Shown here: in pieces, positions 6,313-8,661 of the stretch
Numbering within the stretch: position 1 is the stretch's first letter
Layout: the number at the start of each line of letters is the position of its first letter
Assembly (NCBI GenBank): GCA_013151365.1
Contig: JAADIK010000103.1
Coordinates: 1-8,661, forward strand
Source of the DNA: Deltaproteobacteria bacterium
GTDB lineage: Bacteria; Desulfobacterota; Desulfobulbia; Desulfobulbales; Desulfobulbaceae
Direction of reading: 5' to 3'
Length of the DNA: 8,661 nucleotides
Notes under the pieces: generated by a model
The model's input: the letters and a program-made list of their open reading frames with translations, nothing else
What the model was told of the DNA's origin: nothing
The model's database searches: none
Position numbers and translations under genes: made by a program

Positions 6313-7746
6313 ATGAACGTCCCGGCAACAAGCTGGCTGAGCGCCATCATTATTTTACTGGACCTGGCGATTGTTTCAGTCCTGGTGCCGAAGGTTATTC
6401 TGCAACGGCGGGAATCGGGAGCAACGCTGGCGTGGATTCTGGCCATTGTCTTCGTGCCCTACCTCGGGCTGCTGAGTTTCTGGATTTTCGGCACCACGCG
6501 GATACGGCTGCGGCGGCGCAAACGGCGGCGGGCCGAGCAGCATCTCCGGATGTCACTGGCACGGTTCCGGGCGCAGCAACAGTTGTCCGCGGCAGATGAA
6601 ATCGTGGCGTCCTCGCTCTTCACCCTGGCAGGCAAGCTGGGCGGAGCCGGCCCCCAGCCGGGCTGCAAGGCAACTCTCTACCGTGACGGCCGCAAGGCAT
6701 TCGACGCCCTTGAACAGGCCATAGACACGGCCGACCACCATGTTCACCTGGTGTATTACCTCTGGGAGCCGGACCATACCGGCGCCCGCCTGCGTGATGC
6801 CTTGACCCGGGCGGCCGGCCGCAAGGTGGAAGTGCGGCTGCTGCTGGACGACGTCGGGTCACGCAAAACCAAAAACAAATTCTTCGCCTCGCTGGCGGCG
6901 GCCGGGGGCGAGATCGCCCGTTTTTTACCGGTCAACCCCCTGAACCGCCAATTGGCGCTCAACAACCGGAATCATCGCAAGTTGGTGGTGATTGACGGCA
7001 TCTCCGGTTTTACCGGCAGCATGAATGTCGGTGATCTCTATGCCGGCCTGGCGGAATCGTGGCAGGACCTGCACGTCCACATTAATGGCCCGGTGGTCCA
7101 TGAACTCCAGGAGGTCTTTTGCCAGGACTGGTATCACGCCACGGCCAGAGAACTGGCCAGCTCCCAATATTTTCCCGCAATCCCCCCGGCCGGCGATATC
7201 TGTGCCCAGTTCCTTGCCAGCGGCCCGGCCGATGAACGCTGGCTCGCCATCCACACCTTGTTGTTTGCGGCGATCAACCTGGCCCGGGAGCGGGTATGGA
7301 TCGAGACCCCTTATTTCGTGCCGGACGCAGCCGTGGCCATGGCCCTGCAGACGGCAGCGCTGCGAGGGATTGATGTCAGGCTGCTGTTACCCGGCTACTC
7401 CGATCACCCGTTGGTGCTGCTGGCCGGCCGTTCGTTTTACAAAGAACTCCTGGCCGCCGGAGTGCGAATTTTCGAACTGGACAAAACCATTCCTCATGCC
7501 AAGACCGCCGTGATTGATAGGATTTTCGCCACCACCGGCTCGGCCAATATGGACCAGCGTAGTTTCCGGCTTAATTTCGAAGCAAACCTCTTCTTCTTCG
7601 GCAACGAAATCTCCTCTGAACTGGAACGGGATTTTCGCCTGCTGTTCAGGGAGGCGAACGAAGTCACGGCCGCCGACCGGGCAAATCTGACCCGGAGCCA
7701 ACGGCTCACCGAGGGATTTGCCCGAATCCTGGCGCCCCTGCTCTAA
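6313..7746 (+). CDS. cls: Cardiolipin synthase (phospholipase D family)
   Basis: Makes cardiolipin in the inner membrane by transferring a phosphatidyl group between phospholipids, with two PLD-type active sites. From the ATG at 6313 the protein has 477 residues, the usual Cls length. It shows two N-terminal membrane helices (about 8-30 and 38-60, the second within the PLDc_N region), a basic stretch RLRRRKRRR, HKD motif 1 HRKLVVID (H221) followed by GFTGSMNVGD, and HKD motif 2 HAKTAVID (H395) followed by TTGSANMDQRSF. Both motifs are intact, and the C-terminus ends in the typical short hydrophobic helix (GFARILAPLL). TTG codons at 6256 and 6274 are in frame upstream, but they would add about 19 non-conserved residues and lack a ribosome binding site. 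The ATG also lacks a good Shine-Dalgarno (only GG-rich CCCGG nearby). An unlisted 59-codon frame (6137-6316) ends in an ATGA overlap with this start, which could couple translation. Its end lies 22 bases from the converging slyD stop. Confidence 0.96.
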   Translation: MNVPATSWLSAIIILLDLAIVSVLVPKVILQRRESGATLAWILAIVFVPYLGLLSFWIFGTTRIRLRRRKRRRAEQHLRMSLARFRAQQQLSAADEIVASSLFTLAGKLGGAGPQPGCKATLYRDGRKAFDALEQAIDTADHHVHLVYYLWEPDHTGARLRDALTRAAGRKVEVRLLLDDVGSRKTKNKFFASLAAAGGEIARFLPVNPLNRQLALNNRNHRKLVVIDGISGFTGSMNVGDLYAGLAESWQDLHVHINGPVVHELQEVFCQDWYHATARELASSQYFPAIPPAGDICAQFLASGPADERWLAIHTLLFAAINLARERVWIETPYFVPDAAVAMALQTAALRGIDVRLLLPGYSDHPLVLLAGRSFYKELLAAGVRIFELDKTIPHAKTAVIDRIFATTGSANMDQRSFRLNFEANLFFFGNEISSELERDFRLLFREANEVTAADRANLTRSQRLTEGFARILAPLL

Positions 7747-7768
7747 GCCGAAAAACGTCTGGTCCGGA

Positions 7769-8308
7769 TCAGCCGCAACTGCATCCCGGGCCGCAGTCGC
7801 TCTGGTCAGTCGAATCGCAGTTGCAACCGCCGGCCGCCTGCTGCTGCATATTCTGCGCCTGCAACAACTCCTCGGCACTCGGTTCCCGGACTTCCACGAT
7901 ATTGACATCGAAAAAAAGCTGCTGGCCGGCCAGGGGATGATTCAGGTCAACGACAACCACATCGTTATCCTTCAACTCCGACACTGTCATCACAATCTGG
8001 CCATGAGGCCCCTGGGCGTGAAAGGTCATGCCGGGTTCCACTTTGACATCATCGGGGAACTGGCTCCTCGGGATCTCCTGGAACATGTCTTCAACGACCG
8101 GGCCGTAAGCATCTTCAGGCTCCACTGTGATCCGGGAGCTGTCTCCTGCCGACATGCCCATAAGTGCCCGTTCCAGGCCGGGGATGATCTGGCTGGCGCC
8201 CGTGATAAAGCCCAGCGACTCACCCGGGGGGGAGCTGTCAACCTCCTCGCCCGAAGCGAGAGAAAGCTTGTAATCCATAGCTACATACAATTTATCCGTG
8301 ATCTTCAT
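7769..8308 (-). CDS. slyD: SlyD-type FKBP peptidyl-prolyl cis-trans isomerase with Cys-rich metal-binding tail
   Basis: Cytosolic folding helper that isomerises X-Pro bonds, binds unfolded chains, and in the family supplies nickel for hydrogenase maturation. 179 residues: FKBP half (about 1-70, with ITGASQIIPGLERALMGM and PEDAYG), the insert-in-flap chaperone domain (about 71-120, with FPDDVKVEPGMTFHAQ), the return of the FKBP fold with DLNHPLAGQQLFFDV (121-135), and a C-terminal tail. The tail carries Cys at 162, 164, 172, 176 and 178 (motifs CNC and CSC). Unlike the E. coli tail it has no His, so any metal site there would be thiolate only. The start is well supported: AAGAGGT lies 5 bases before the ATG. 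The gene converges on the cardiolipin synthase and has a long, structured upstream region. No hydrogenase or nickel gene is in the window. Confidence 0.95.
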   Translation of the reverse strand: MKITDKLYVAMDYKLSLASGEEVDSSPPGESLGFITGASQIIPGLERALMGMSAGDSSRITVEPEDAYGPVVEDMFQEIPRSQFPDDVKVEPGMTFHAQGPHGQIVMTVSELKDNDVVVVDLNHPLAGQQLFFDVNIVEVREPSAEELLQAQNMQQQAAGGCNCDSTDQSDCGPGCSCG

Positions 8309-8366
8309 AAATTACCTCTTTAGGTGAATGAGATACGATGAGGCCGGACGGGCCGATATCACCGCC

Positions 8367-8409
8367 TTGCAGATGGTGCCCAACCCGAATCCGGGCGCCG
8401 ATTCTGCAA
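8367..8409. promoter_or_regulatory. Long two-part hairpin upstream of slyD (leader structure or + strand terminator)
   Basis: TTGCAGA (8367-8373) pairs perfectly with TCTGCAA (8403-8409), and inside it GGTGCCC (8375-8381) pairs with GGGCGCC (8393-8399) with one G-U, leaving an 11-base loop. That is 14 or 15 pairs with a small internal bulge. On the - strand it would sit near the 5' end of a slyD leader if the promoter at 8425-8453 is right. On the + strand it is followed by AACTTATTTTTG, the shape of an intrinsic terminator, although no + strand gene is seen to its left before the cardiolipin synthase. Which strand uses it cannot be decided from sequence. Confidence 0.5.
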
Positions 8410-8424
8410 ACTTATTTTTGAGAA

Positions 8425-8453
8425 ACCCTAAGAGTATTGAGCGGGAAAGTCAA
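8425..8453 (-). promoter_or_regulatory. Candidate slyD promoter
   Basis: On the - strand, TTGACT (8453-8448, five of six to -35), a 17-base spacer, and TAGGGT (8430-8425, three of six to -10). Transcription would begin near 8418 and give a leader of about 110 bases that includes the hairpin at 8367-8409. The -10 is weak. No clear heat-shock sigma32 pair was seen. Confidence 0.33.
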
Positions 8454-8607
8454 CTCCGGCCGCCCTGAACCGAAAAAAATTGTCCGGTTTTCTTGCTGAA
8501 TCCGGCCAAACATTCACAATCAATCGTAACTGGTCACAGGGTATGGCACTCTGAGTTATTACTTGCATCTAACCGGTAAGCCGCCACAGGTGCCACAGAT
8601 TTACGTA

Positions 8608-8657
8608 GTCGCTTCCGTTCGCAGGTAAGCGACCGAAGGGAGACTCCGATAGTCCCT
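8608..8657. repeat. Two adjacent hairpins at the right edge
   Basis: GTCGCTT (8608-8614) pairs with AAGCGAC (8627-8633) around a 12-base loop. Three bases later AGGG(AG)ACT (8637-8645) pairs with AGTCCCT (8651-8657) around the 5-base loop CCGAT, with a 2-base bulge. Two stems in 50 bases suggest a structured RNA, a repeat unit or a recombination site, but the window ends here and no second copy is visible. Confidence 0.35.
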
Positions 8658-8661
8658 CTAT

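Larger units (their letters stand above)
8410..8661. other. Right-edge non-coding stretch
   Basis: Together with the slyD leader (8309-8409) this makes about 350 bases without a recognised gene. Besides the candidate slyD promoter it holds AACCG (8468-8472) paired with CGGTT (8485-8489) around an A-rich loop, a tandem pair GCCACAG at 8583-8589 and 8592-8598, and the two hairpins at the very end. A - strand frame entering from the right edge is open until TAG near 8567 and could be the 3' end of a gene beyond the window, but the roughly 30 residues are not recognisable. A 46-codon - strand frame just after it (about 8565-8428) has no ribosome binding site. Confidence 0.35.

Noticed and set aside
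7747..7768. Possible terminator between cls and slyD
   Set aside because: Only CTGATCCGGACCAG (three pairs and a mismatch) with TTTTT on the - strand; too weak to call.
7718..8323. + strand open frame of 201 codons across the slyD region
   Set aside because: Antisense shadow of slyD, overlapping the end of cls, with no family features.
8380..8400. tRNA T-arm-like string AACCCGAATCC
   Set aside because: No acceptor stem, D-arm or anticodon arm around it; it is the loop of the slyD upstream hairpin.

Overview
The window looks like chromosomal DNA from a GC-rich Gram-negative bacterium. The mix of a PAS/GAF hybrid histidine kinase, a membrane histidine kinase with a YYLPI-type transmembrane sensor, a stand-alone NirB-like flavoprotein and a SlyD with a Cys-rich tail suggests Desulfobacterota (the former Deltaproteobacteria, perhaps near the Desulfobulbia). 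That placement is inferred from gene content only. No rRNA, tRNA, CRISPR array, intact insertion sequence or phage gene is visible.

Layout, left to right. Positions 1-260 hold no recognisable gene, only small inverted repeats. A soluble hybrid histidine kinase (PAS-GAF-PAS-HisKA-HATPase-REC) fills 261-2789. A 294-base, AT-richer gap follows, with a candidate sigma70-type promoter and an inverted pair of GTCCCC-type repeat ends. Next come two closely spaced + strand genes, probably one transcript: an uncharacterised two-helix membrane protein with conserved-looking Cys/His positions (3084-3668), and an FAD/NAD(P)H oxidoreductase whose reading frame has no ATG, GTG or TTG at the right place and apparently starts at ATC (3698-4885). 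A three-helix membrane histidine kinase runs convergently (6037-4928, - strand). A divergent 275-base gap separates it from a cardiolipin synthase of the phospholipase D family (6313-7746, +). The cardiolipin synthase converges on a SlyD-type FKBP peptidyl-prolyl isomerase and metal-binding protein (8308-7769, -). The last 353 bases are non-coding as far as I can tell and are rich in inverted repeats, including a long hairpin in the probable slyD leader.

The genes do not form one pathway. There are two sensor kinases without an adjacent response-regulator gene, a likely redox pair (membrane protein plus flavoprotein), a membrane-lipid synthase and a chaperone. The points most worth a second look are the ATC start of the oxidoreductase, the unknown Cys-motif membrane protein encoded just before it, and the structured region upstream of slyD. 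I found nothing that clearly constitutes a new multi-gene system.
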